A stretch of 64,000 nt of DNA from Pedobacter sp. BMA (GTDB lineage: Bacteria > Bacteroidota > Bacteroidia > Sphingobacteriales > Sphingobacteriaceae): positions 720,550-784,549 of the forward strand of contig NZ_LECU01000004.1 of NCBI RefSeq assembly GCF_001027745.1. The letters run 5' to 3'. Below, in pieces: positions 8,468-15,431 of this stretch (position 1 is its first letter; every line of letters starts with the position of its first letter). Below the pieces are notes generated by a model. That model was given only the letters and a program-made list of their open reading frames with translations. It searched no databases and was not told where the DNA came from. The translations under genes were made by a program, and so were the position numbers.

Positions 8468-8992
8468 ATGGCGGTATTACATAAAAAAGAAGAAAAAATT
8501 CAGGCAGTGCTGGGTAGGTTGCCTAAAAAATATACTGACGAACAATTTGTGGAAATGTTTATCAGGCTTTATTCCAAAGACTGGGGCAAAATTAAATCAG
8601 CTTATATAAAACAGTCTCAGGATAAAGAACCTGGTACGGTGATAAATATGCCTAAACCTGAAATATACTTAAAACAGGTTTTAGCAAATTATTTGCAACA
8701 AGCAGATTCACCTAAGATTGAAGAAGCTGAATTTGTAGACGAAACTCCAGTTGCTGAACCTAAAAAAGCTAAAACAACAACTAAAAAGAAAGTTGACGTT
8801 GAAGAACAGGTTATAGAACCCAAAAAAGCTAAAACAACAACCAAAAAGAAAGTGGAGGTTATTGAGGAAACAGGTGTTGAAGTAAAAAAAACTAAGGCTC
8901 CGGCGAAGAAAAAAGCTGATGCTGCTGAAGAAGCTCCCGCAATAGAAAAAAAGCCAAAAAGCACAGCGAAGAAGGCTGCAGAAAAAAAATAA
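8468..8992 (+). CDS. Histone H1-like protein with Lys/Ala/Thr repeats
   Basis: A 174-residue protein in two parts. Residues 1 to about 80 look folded, with helix-forming sequence such as TDEQFVEMFIRLYSKDWGKIKSAY. The remainder is four degenerate repeats of about 20-22 residues, each a basic block (PKKAKTTTKKK, VKKTKAPAKKK, KKPKSTAKK) followed by an acidic block. The basic tail resembles the H1-type DNA-binding tails of bacteria. I choose the ATG at 8468; the upstream TTG at 8450 overlaps the promoter. DNA binding is inferred from composition only. Confidence 0.7.
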   Translation: MAVLHKKEEKIQAVLGRLPKKYTDEQFVEMFIRLYSKDWGKIKSAYIKQSQDKEPGTVINMPKPEIYLKQVLANYLQQADSPKIEEAEFVDETPVAEPKKAKTTTKKKVDVEEQVIEPKKAKTTTKKKVEVIEETGVEVKKTKAPAKKKADAAEEAPAIEKKPKSTAKKAAEKK

Positions 8993-9062
8993 AAAAATTT
9001 AGCCATGATATAATAAATCATCCTTTTAGGTGTTTATATATATGAGAGCGTTAATTTAGATG

Positions 9063-9102
9063 ACGGGGATAGGTCGGTATGATTTATCCCCGTTTCTTTT
9101 TT
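9063..9102 (+). terminator. Terminator after H1-like gene
   Basis: A perfect 9-bp stem (ACGGGGATA / TATCCCCGT) is followed by TTTCTTTTTT. Confidence 0.85.
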
Positions 9103-9201
9103 AAGCTCGTACGTTGCTTCCACACTTTCCAATTACTTCCCTTTTTGAAACCTGACAGTTTAGGGCAATCTACCATTTTTGTGTAATCTTTAGGCTGATA
9201 A

Positions 9202-9233
9202 TTGGCATATCGGGAAAAGTCGATATACATTTG
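9202..9233 (+). promoter_or_regulatory. Promoter adjoining ArsR start
   Basis: TTG at 9202-9204, 21 bp, then TACATTTG at 9226-9233, with only 4 nt to the ATG at 9238. This predicts a leaderless transcript. Confidence 0.6.
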
Positions 9234-9237
9234 CGAT

Positions 9238-9540
9238 ATGGATCAAGTAGAAGTGTTCAAAGCATTATCAAATAAAACCCGTTTGCAGATTCTAAACTGG
9301 CTCAAAGCTCCTGCAGAAAATTTTCCAGATCAACCTAATGCCGACTTCGAAAATGTGGGTGTTTGCGTGGGTCAAATTCAGATGAAAGCAGGACTCTCAC
9401 AAAGTACCATCTCCGAATATCTATCTATTCTACAACGTGCTGATTTAATTTCCGCCACCAGGGTTGGACAGTGGACTTATTACAAACGGAATATGGAAGG
9501 TCTTGAAAAATTAAGTGAAATTATTAATACAGAATTATAA
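9238..9540 (+). CDS. ArsR-family transcriptional regulator
   Basis: A 100-residue winged helix-turn-helix repressor. It opens with MDQVEVFKALSNKTRLQIL, carries the recognition helix in GLSQSTISEYLSILQRADLI and ends with the wing RVGQWTYYKR. A roughly 20-residue insert (after LKAPAENF) holds a single Cys (VGVCVG), so a classic metal-site pair is absent. It precedes the ene-reductase gene by 12 nt, which makes an operon and likely autoregulation with that enzyme. I choose the ATG at 9238 because the longer TTG start at 9202 overlaps the promoter. Confidence 0.9.
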   Translation: MDQVEVFKALSNKTRLQILNWLKAPAENFPDQPNADFENVGVCVGQIQMKAGLSQSTISEYLSILQRADLISATRVGQWTYYKRNMEGLEKLSEIINTEL

Positions 9541-9552
9541 ATAGCAATCAAT

Positions 9553-10653
9553 ATGAATACAGATAGTTTATTTAAGCCTTTCAGCTTAAAATCATTAACC
9601 ACAAAAAACAGAATTGTCATGGCTCCCATGACCAGGTCTTTCTCTCCAAATGGGATCCCAACTGATGCAGTTGCGGAGTACTATGCGAAGCGTGCGGCTG
9701 GTGAAGTAGGACTGATCTTATCAGAAGGTACAGTAATCAATCGTCCTTCTTCTTCTGCCGATCCAAACATTCCTCATTTTTTTGGAGAACAAGCCCTGGC
9801 AGGATGGCAAAAGGTAATCAACGATGTTCATGCCACGGGTGGCACGATGGGCCCTCAAATCTGGCACCAGGGAATATCTGCCAACCATGCTTCAGGATGG
9901 TTACCCAGCTCTCCATTCGAAGGTCCTTCAAGCTTAAACAGTCCTGGCTTCGAAAACGGGGTTCCAATGACAGATGCCGCTATTGCAGACACCATTGCTG
10001 CTTTCGGCCAGGCTGCAGCTGATGCTAAAGCACTTGGATTCGACACCGTTGAAATCCATGGTGCTCACCAGTATTTAATCGATCAGTTTTTCTGGGATGC
10101 AACTAATAACCGTACAGATATCTATGGTGGTAAAACCTTAGCCGAGCGCACCCGCTTTGGAGTTGAGGTGATCAAAGAAGTTCGTAAACGTGTTGGTGAA
10201 GATTTCGCAGTTATTATTCGCTTGTCGCAGTTTAAGCCTGCAGCATATGATTTCAAACTGGCCAAAAATGAAACTGAAATGGAACAATGGTTAACGCCGT
10301 TAGCCGATGCAGGAATCGACATTTTCCATTGTTCACAACGCAGATTCTGGGAGCCGGAATTCGAAGGTTCAGACCTGAATTTTGCAGGATGGGCAAAAAA
10401 AATAACCGGAAAAGCAACCATTTCGGTAGGATCTGTAGGTTTGAATGGCGATTTCTTTGGTGCCTTTGCAGGTCAGAGTTCTGAGCCAAGCTCGCTAGAT
10501 GAGTTGGTACGCAGAATGGATCGTGGTGACTTTGATTTAGTTGCTGTTGGCCGTCCATTATTATCTGATCCGAACTGGGTAGAAAAAATTAAAAATGACA
10601 ATTTTTCAGAATTGAAAGGATTCAGCAAGGAAGCATTGGCTGAACTGGTTTAA
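9553..10653 (+). CDS. Old Yellow Enzyme-family alkene reductase
   Basis: A 366-residue FMN-dependent TIM barrel. Family features run in order: PFSLKSLTTKNRIVMAPMTR at the N-terminus, WHQG near residue 98, the active-site HGAHQYLIDQFF around residue 175, and the C-terminal phosphate-binding VGRPLLSDPNW. Such enzymes use NAD(P)H to reduce activated C=C bonds of enals, quinones or nitro compounds. It forms an operon with the ArsR gene and ends at a clear terminator. The substrate is unknown; detoxification of electrophiles is likely. Confidence 0.93.
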   Translation: MNTDSLFKPFSLKSLTTKNRIVMAPMTRSFSPNGIPTDAVAEYYAKRAAGEVGLILSEGTVINRPSSSADPNIPHFFGEQALAGWQKVINDVHATGGTMGPQIWHQGISANHASGWLPSSPFEGPSSLNSPGFENGVPMTDAAIADTIAAFGQAAADAKALGFDTVEIHGAHQYLIDQFFWDATNNRTDIYGGKTLAERTRFGVEVIKEVRKRVGEDFAVIIRLSQFKPAAYDFKLAKNETEMEQWLTPLADAGIDIFHCSQRRFWEPEFEGSDLNFAGWAKKITGKATISVGSVGLNGDFFGAFAGQSSEPSSLDELVRRMDRGDFDLVAVGRPLLSDPNWVEKIKNDNFSELKGFSKEALAELV

Positions 10654-10677
10654 TACTATTTCCCATTATAATTTCAA

Positions 10678-10707
10678 AAGCACCTCATAAATGGGGTGCT
10701 TTTTTTA
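10678..10707 (+). terminator. Terminator after alkene reductase
   Basis: A 9-bp stem (AAGCACCTC / GGGGTGCTT, one wobble) with loop ATAAAT and a run of seven T. Confidence 0.88.
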
Positions 10708-10759
10708 TTAATCACCATTATAAAATTTTCTTAAATTCACCATTTCAAATCCATATCCT

Positions 10760-11650
10760 ATGTCAAACATTTCACTCATTATTGAAGAAAGGCCGGCAAA
10801 CATTGGTAACTTCATGGTTGGCAGGTTGCTGCCATTTAGGGAAAAACGAATGGTTGGTCCATTTGCTTTCATCGATCACATGGGCCCAGCCGCTATGAGT
10901 GACCATGAAAATCTCGACGTACCGCCGCATCCGCACATCGGCTTATCTACATTAACCTTTTTATTTGAAGGGGAAATTGAGCACCGCGATAGCTTGGGAA
11001 CAGACATTATTATTAAACCCGGACAAGTGAACTGGATGACTTCTGGCAAGGGGATCGTTCACTCAGAGCGTACACCTTCTTATTTAAGACAGACGGATAA
11101 AATGCTCCATGGTTTACAAATTTGGGTAGCCCTGCCAAAAGCACTTGAACAAATGGATCCTGAGTTTTTTCATGTTGATCAAGAAGATATTCCCAGCTGG
11201 CAACAGGATGGAGTCAATATTAAATTAATTGCCGGCGAAGCATTTGGCCGCCAATCACCTGTTCCTGTGTATTGCCCGCTGTACTTTATTGAGATTAAAA
11301 GTACAGGCCGACAAAAATTGAATATTGGAAATGATCTGTTTGGTGAAAGCGCGCTATATGTACTCGAGGGGGGCATAGAAAGTGATGGACACCTTTTCAA
11401 ACCACGCTTAATTCTAGTGGCTAATGATGCTAAACTCTGCGAATTTACGATGTTGGAGAACACCACCATATATATTTTTGGTGGCAATCCATTTCCTGAG
11501 GAGAGATTTATATACTGGAATTTTGTAGCCTCTGATAAAGAAACAATCGAAAAGGCTAAACAGGACTGGCTGGAGCAAAAGTTCAGACCTGTGCCAGGTG
11601 AAACAGATTTCGTACCGTTGCCCAATCAAAATCCATATTTAAAAAAATAA
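10760..11650 (+). CDS. Pirin family protein
   Basis: A 296-residue bicupin. The pirin metal-site region is visible: PHPHIGLSTLTFLFEGEIEHRDS with ligand histidines (PHPH, then EHRD), preceded by FAFIDHMGP, and followed by MTSGKGIVHSE. Pirins bind Fe or another metal, and some are quercetin dioxygenases or redox sensors. It has a separate transcript from the upstream reductase because of the terminator between them. Its 3' end overlaps the A-rich side of the minus-strand terminator. Confidence 0.92.
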   Translation: MSNISLIIEERPANIGNFMVGRLLPFREKRMVGPFAFIDHMGPAAMSDHENLDVPPHPHIGLSTLTFLFEGEIEHRDSLGTDIIIKPGQVNWMTSGKGIVHSERTPSYLRQTDKMLHGLQIWVALPKALEQMDPEFFHVDQEDIPSWQQDGVNIKLIAGEAFGRQSPVPVYCPLYFIEIKSTGRQKLNIGNDLFGESALYVLEGGIESDGHLFKPRLILVANDAKLCEFTMLENTTIYIFGGNPFPEERFIYWNFVASDKETIEKAKQDWLEQKFRPVPGETDFVPLPNQNPYLKK

Positions 11651-11668
11651 TGCGGGCATTACCCGCAT
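11641..11668 (-). terminator. Terminator for greA-HIT operon
   Basis: On the minus strand a 7-bp stem (ATGCGGG / CCCGCAT) with a 5-nt loop is followed by TTATTTTTTT, which overlaps the last codons of the convergent pirin gene. Confidence 0.75.
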
Positions 11669-11673
11669 CATCA

Positions 11674-12072
11674 CTATTCTTCTAATAAAGCCTGCCTGAT
11701 TTTTTCGGCGGCTTCAGTAAGTTCTTCGGGAGTGGGCTTGAGTTTCTCTTTACTAAAATCCATATCACTCACATTGTTCATAGGAATTAAATGAATGTGG
11801 GCATGTGGAACTTCTAATCCAATCACGGCTACACCGACTTTTTTGCATGGAAAAGCACTTTTAACGCCTTTTGCTACAATTTTAGCAAACATCCAAAGTC
11901 CGACATATAAATCTTCTTCAGCATCAAAAATATAATCGACTTCCACTTTTGGGATCACCAGTACATGACCGGCAGTAAGCGGCTGGATATCTAAAAAAGC
12001 TAAATATTCAACAGTTTCAGCAACAACATGTGCGCTGATTTCGCCGGAGACAATTTTTGAAAATATACTCAT
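11674..12072 (-). CDS. HIT family protein
   Basis: A 132-residue histidine-triad nucleotide hydrolase or transferase. The catalytic motif HAHIHLIP has H90, H92 and H94, and the upstream nucleotide-site segment (LDIQPLTAGHVLVIPK) is intact. Members cleave phosphoramidates or dinucleoside polyphosphates. It lies 35 nt after greA on the same strand, which makes a greA-HIT operon. The C-terminal helix (EELTEAAEKIRQALL) is normal for the family. Confidence 0.93.
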   Translation of the reverse strand: MSIFSKIVSGEISAHVVAETVEYLAFLDIQPLTAGHVLVIPKVEVDYIFDAEEDLYVGLWMFAKIVAKGVKSAFPCKKVGVAVIGLEVPHAHIHLIPMNNVSDMDFSKEKLKPTPEELTEAAEKIRQALLEE

Positions 12073-12107
12073 AAAAGGATAGTAGGTTTAAAAGTGAATG
12101 TTAATGT

Positions 12108-12581
12108 TTATCTCGAAATCTCTAGCACTTCAAACTGCATCTTACCGGCAGGCACTTCAATTTCAGCAAATTCGCCAACCGACTTTCCAAGTAAACCTTG
12201 TGCAATTGGTGATTTAACAGAAATCTTTCCGGTTTTTAAATCGGCTTCACTTTCAGCGACTAACTGATAGGTCATGGTCGCTCCGTTTTTAACATTTTTT
12301 ATTTTAACAATAGACAATGCTAACACCTTTGATAAATCCAATTTTGATTCATCTATGAGGCGTGCATTAGCCAAAGTATTTTTTAATTTTGAGATCTTCG
12401 CCTCGTGTAATCCTTGCGCTTCTTTGGCCGCATCATATTCTGCATTTTCTGATAAATCACCTTTATCTCTCGCCTCAGCAATTGCTTTCGATATTAGCTG
12501 ACGGCCCGTTGTAGTTAGATAGTGAACTTCTTCTTTTAGTTTATCTAACCCCTCTTGTGTATAGTACGTTACCTCTGTCAT
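12108..12581 (-). CDS. greA: Transcription elongation factor GreA
   Basis: A 157-residue cleavage factor that rescues backtracked RNA polymerase by inserting its coiled coil into the secondary channel. The N-terminal coiled coil includes the tip acidic pair in the family segment DKGDLSENAEYDAAKEAQ, and the C-terminal FKBP-like domain ends with SPIAQGLLGKSVGE. I choose the ATG at 12581; the TTG at 12602 is less likely. The leader carries a terminator-like hairpin (12611-12652) and an upstream promoter, which suggests attenuation. Confidence 0.95.
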   Translation of the reverse strand: MTEVTYYTQEGLDKLKEEVHYLTTTGRQLISKAIAEARDKGDLSENAEYDAAKEAQGLHEAKISKLKNTLANARLIDESKLDLSKVLALSIVKIKNVKNGATMTYQLVAESEADLKTGKISVKSPIAQGLLGKSVGEFAEIEVPAGKMQFEVLEISR

Positions 12582-12610
12582 TGCTCTATTAATTTTATTC
12601 AAACGCTATA

Positions 12611-12652
12611 AAAAACAAACAAGACTACATAGTTGGTTTCTACATAGTCTTG
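12611..12652 (-). terminator. Terminator-like hairpin in greA leader
   Basis: Read on the minus strand, a 13-bp stem (CAAGACTATGTAG / CTATGTAGTCTTG, two wobble pairs) with loop AAACCAA is followed by TTTGTTTTTT. It lies about 30 nt before the greA ATG. No gene ends upstream on this strand, so the hairpin belongs to the greA leader or ends a small RNA. Confidence 0.75.
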
Positions 12653-12664
12653 CTTCAATTATAA

Positions 12665-12696
12665 CGAAGATAAAATGCGGAAATTACAAAACCAAA
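12665..12696 (-). promoter_or_regulatory. Probable greA leader promoter
   Basis: On the minus strand, TTTG at 12696-12693, 20 bp, then TATCTTCG at 12672-12665 (one mismatch to TAnnTTTG). Transcription would begin about 12660-12657, just before the leader hairpin. Confidence 0.5.
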
Positions 12697-12810
12697 TAAA
12701 AGATCAAGATTTATACCTTTTACTGATATTAGCCTCTGAAGTAACATTCAATTATACAGTGATTAAAAATTCGATCAATAAGTTTATTTTAGCTGAAATT
12801 ATTCAAAAAA

Positions 12811-14694
12811 ATGAAAAAGTTATTTTCACTCGCCCTTCTAATCAGTTTGGCAGGTTACACGGTTTCTGCTCAGGAACTCTACATGCCTAGGAACATAAAA
12901 GCGGCTTATTTAAAAGGTACCCGTTCTGCAAACGGAAACCCGGGGCCCAACTACTGGCAAAACCATGGCCGTTACAACATGGATATAAAAGTCGATGCGG
13001 AAACCAAGGTGGTGAGCGGAGATGAGGAAATTCTATATAGTAATAACAGTAATGATACCCTAAAAACACTGGTCATACGCTTTGTAAACAATCTACATAA
13101 GCCAACGGCTCCGAGGAGCGGGGCTGTTAGTCAAGATTTCTTAAGCTCGGGGTTAAACATCACATCGTTTTCTGTAGATGGCGAGCGCTATAAAGTAGAT
13201 AGCAAAGACTGGGGAACAGTGGGAAGCGTCAAATTAAAAAAACCACTTAACCCTAAGTCGAAAATTACAGTGAAAATCGGATGGGACTATCCATTATCCA
13301 AAGAAAGTGGTAGAGAAGGACAGATTGATCCGAACTCATTCTTTGTAGCTTATAGTTATCCACGTATTTCAGTCTTCGACGACTATAATGGATGGGACCG
13401 CATTCCGCATACCGACAGGGCTGAGTTTTATAATGATTTTAATGATTATGTATTTTCCATAAAAGCGCCGAAAAACTATGTGGTTTACGCCACCGGTGAT
13501 TTCCTAAATCCTGATGATGTTTTGCAGCCGGAAATTTCTGCCCGCTTAAAAAAGTCCTATAACACTGATGAAGTGATTCACATTGCCAGTGAACAAGAAC
13601 TAAAGGATGGTAAAGTTACCGCACAAAAAGACTGGAATACTTGGAAATTTAAAGTAGATCATATCACCGATATCACCTTCGCATTAAGCAATCACTATGC
13701 CTGGGATGGCGGAAGCGTAATCGTTGATGCAAAAACAGGACGCCGGGCAAGTGCGCAGGCAGCTTACAACCCAACCACAGGCAAGGACTTTTTAAATTCA
13801 GTGAAGTATAATATTAATGCTTTGTCATGGTTCTCCAACAACTGGCCAGGCATTCCTTATCCATATGCAAAAACAATTGCTTTTCAAGGCTTTGCAGACA
13901 TGGAATACCCAATGATGGTTAATGACTCCCAATTTGGGGACCCTGTTTTTGCACAGTTGGTGCAAGACCATGAGGTTGCACATACCTATTTTCCATTTTA
14001 TATGGGCATCAACGAAACCCGTTATGCTTATATGGATGAAGGGTGGGCTACTACATTTGAATACTTAATTGGCATCGCTGAACATGGGAAACAAGCGGCA
14101 GATGACTTTTATAAAAAATTCAGAGTAAACAACTATATTAATGATAAGTCGACAGAAGAAGATCAGCCTATTATTTCGATGTCCGATCAGGTATCTGGCG
14201 CTGGATATGGAAACAACTCCTATGGCAAAGCTTCATTATCTTATCTGGCTTTAAAAGACATGTTGGGCGATGAGTTATTTAAAAAGTCACTTCACCATTA
14301 TATGAACACATGGAATGGCAAGCATCCCATTCCATGGGACTATTTCAATTCAATGAACACCGGTTCAGGTCAGAACCTGAATTGGTTCTTTAGGAACTGG
14401 TTTTTCACCAACAACTATATTGATCTGAAACTGGAATATACCAAACAGAAGGCTGTAAACTCACCAATTATGGTTCGAAATATAGGAGGTTTTGCCATTC
14501 CATTTGATCTGGTGATTACCTATAAGGACGGTAACGTCGACAGAATTCACTATACACCTTCGGTATGGAAAAACAATCAAAGTGTAATTTCATTAGTGGT
14601 TAAAAATAATGGAAAAGCGATGAGAAGCATTGCACTGGATGGTGGCATTTATATGGATGCTACTCCAAAAGATAATGCATACGAATTTAAATAA
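12811..14694 (+). CDS. Secreted M1-family metallopeptidase
   Basis: A 627-residue gluzincin aminopeptidase-like protein with a signal peptide in residues 1-20 (ends SAQ). The zinc motif is HEVAH at 387-391, with the third ligand E410 in DEGW, giving HExxH-x18-E. The segment GFADMEYPMM takes the place of the GAMEN substrate motif. The N-terminal half has the beta-saddle domain of M1 enzymes. It probably degrades peptides in the periplasm or outside. It diverges from greA, with 229 nt between the starts. Confidence 0.92.
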   Translation: MKKLFSLALLISLAGYTVSAQELYMPRNIKAAYLKGTRSANGNPGPNYWQNHGRYNMDIKVDAETKVVSGDEEILYSNNSNDTLKTLVIRFVNNLHKPTAPRSGAVSQDFLSSGLNITSFSVDGERYKVDSKDWGTVGSVKLKKPLNPKSKITVKIGWDYPLSKESGREGQIDPNSFFVAYSYPRISVFDDYNGWDRIPHTDRAEFYNDFNDYVFSIKAPKNYVVYATGDFLNPDDVLQPEISARLKKSYNTDEVIHIASEQELKDGKVTAQKDWNTWKFKVDHITDITFALSNHYAWDGGSVIVDAKTGRRASAQAAYNPTTGKDFLNSVKYNINALSWFSNNWPGIPYPYAKTIAFQGFADMEYPMMVNDSQFGDPVFAQLVQDHEVAHTYFPFYMGINETRYAYMDEGWATTFEYLIGIAEHGKQAADDFYKKFRVNNYINDKSTEEDQPIISMSDQVSGAGYGNNSYGKASLSYLALKDMLGDELFKKSLHHYMNTWNGKHPIPWDYFNSMNTGSGQNLNWFFRNWFFTNNYIDLKLEYTKQKAVNSPIMVRNIGGFAIPFDLVITYKDGNVDRIHYTPSVWKNNQSVISLVVKNNGKAMRSIALDGGIYMDATPKDNAYEFK

Positions 14695-14697
14695 TCC

Positions 14698-14740
14698 AGT
14701 TGGCAGTTTACAGCTTAATAAAGCCTGTGAACTGCCAACT
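14698..14740. repeat. Long inverted repeat between convergent genes
   Basis: AGTTGGCAGTTTACAG and CTGTGAACTGCCAACT form a 16-bp stem with one wobble. No T tract follows on either strand. It resembles the short interspersed palindromes seen in this kind of genome. Confidence 0.5.
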
Positions 14741-14743
14741 CCA

Positions 14744-15220
14744 TTAACTATTCTCCGCTTTAATTTCCGGATTATGTTTAACCGGAAAGTTAAGGGAATT
14801 AGCAATAAAGCACATCTTATTTGCTTCCTGGTGCAACGAGTGCGCCAATTCGAGATGTGCCTGATCAGCAATTAACACTTGTGGATGCAAGGTCACTTCT
14901 TTGAATTTCCCACTTCCGTCGGATAATTCCTCCATCACGCCTACAGCTTCATCCTTGTAGTCGATGACGACAATTTCGTTTTTTGAACAAAGATGGAGAT
15001 ACCAGAGCATGTGACAACTCGATATAGACGAGAGTAATAAATCTTCCGGGTTATACTTTGACTTATCGCCTAAAAAAGCTGAGTCGGAAGAACCCGAAAT
15101 ATCAGCCTTACCTTTTATAGAAATAACATAGTCCCGATCGTAAGATCTGTAATCCATGGTACCCGAGCCTTTATTGCCTGTCCATGTAATGGTAGTCGAA
15201 TATTGATGATCTTTCGGCAT
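14744..15220 (-). CDS. OsmC family peroxidase-like protein
   Basis: A 158-residue OsmC/Ohr-type thiol peroxidase. Both reactive cysteines are present: one in the central helix (SISSCHMLWYLHLC, first Cys) and one close by (second Cys, with another near the C-terminus, NKMCF). Family members reduce organic or fatty-acid hydroperoxides with a thiol donor. The short 158-residue length is usual. It is divergent from the GH3 gene across a 211-nt gap. Confidence 0.88.
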   Translation of the reverse strand: MPKDHQYSTTITWTGNKGSGTMDYRSYDRDYVISIKGKADISGSSDSAFLGDKSKYNPEDLLLSSISSCHMLWYLHLCSKNEIVVIDYKDEAVGVMEELSDGSGKFKEVTLHPQVLIADQAHLELAHSLHQEANKMCFIANSLNFPVKHNPEIKAENS

Positions 15221-15288
15221 AAAAAATGGTTAGTATGTTTTACCAATTTAAACATTTACTTCAAAATAACAGCAATATTTCTAATTTA

Positions 15289-15317
15289 TGAAGATAAAGG
15301 ATGGGCCTTTATCTTCA
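15289..15317. repeat. Perfect inverted repeat between divergent genes
   Basis: TGAAGATAAAGG and CCTTTATCTTCA form a perfect 12-bp stem with a 5-nt loop (ATGGG), followed by ATCTTTTCC on the plus strand. The site lies between the divergent starts of osmC-like and GH3 genes, an odd place for a terminator. Confidence 0.5.
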
Positions 15318-15374
15318 TCTTTTCCTTTCGATTGCAACAACTAATTGTATTAAATTAATTACTTGGATTGGTTT

Positions 15375-15406
15375 TTGATTATTACGATGATTACTTATTA
15401 ATTTTG
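15375..15406 (+). promoter_or_regulatory. Promoter for GH3 gene
   Basis: TTG at 15375-15377, 21 bp, then TAATTTTG at 15399-15406, 25 nt before the GTG start at 15432. Confidence 0.7.
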
Positions 15407-15431
15407 CCGAATCGCATTACAACAAAACAAA

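Noticed and set aside
8689..9021. 110-codon minus-strand frame
   Set aside because: It is the antisense of the lysine-rich repeat gene. Its Phe/Val/Ala-rich sequence simply mirrors the lysine codons of the sense strand.
10122..10558. Several frames antisense or overlapping to the alkene reductase gene
   Set aside because: They overlap a clear enzyme gene, have no start context and no recognisable domain.
12675..12890. 71-codon plus-strand frame upstream of the M1 peptidase
   Set aside because: It overlaps the start of the peptidase gene in another frame and lies over the greA promoter region; the composition is not protein-like.
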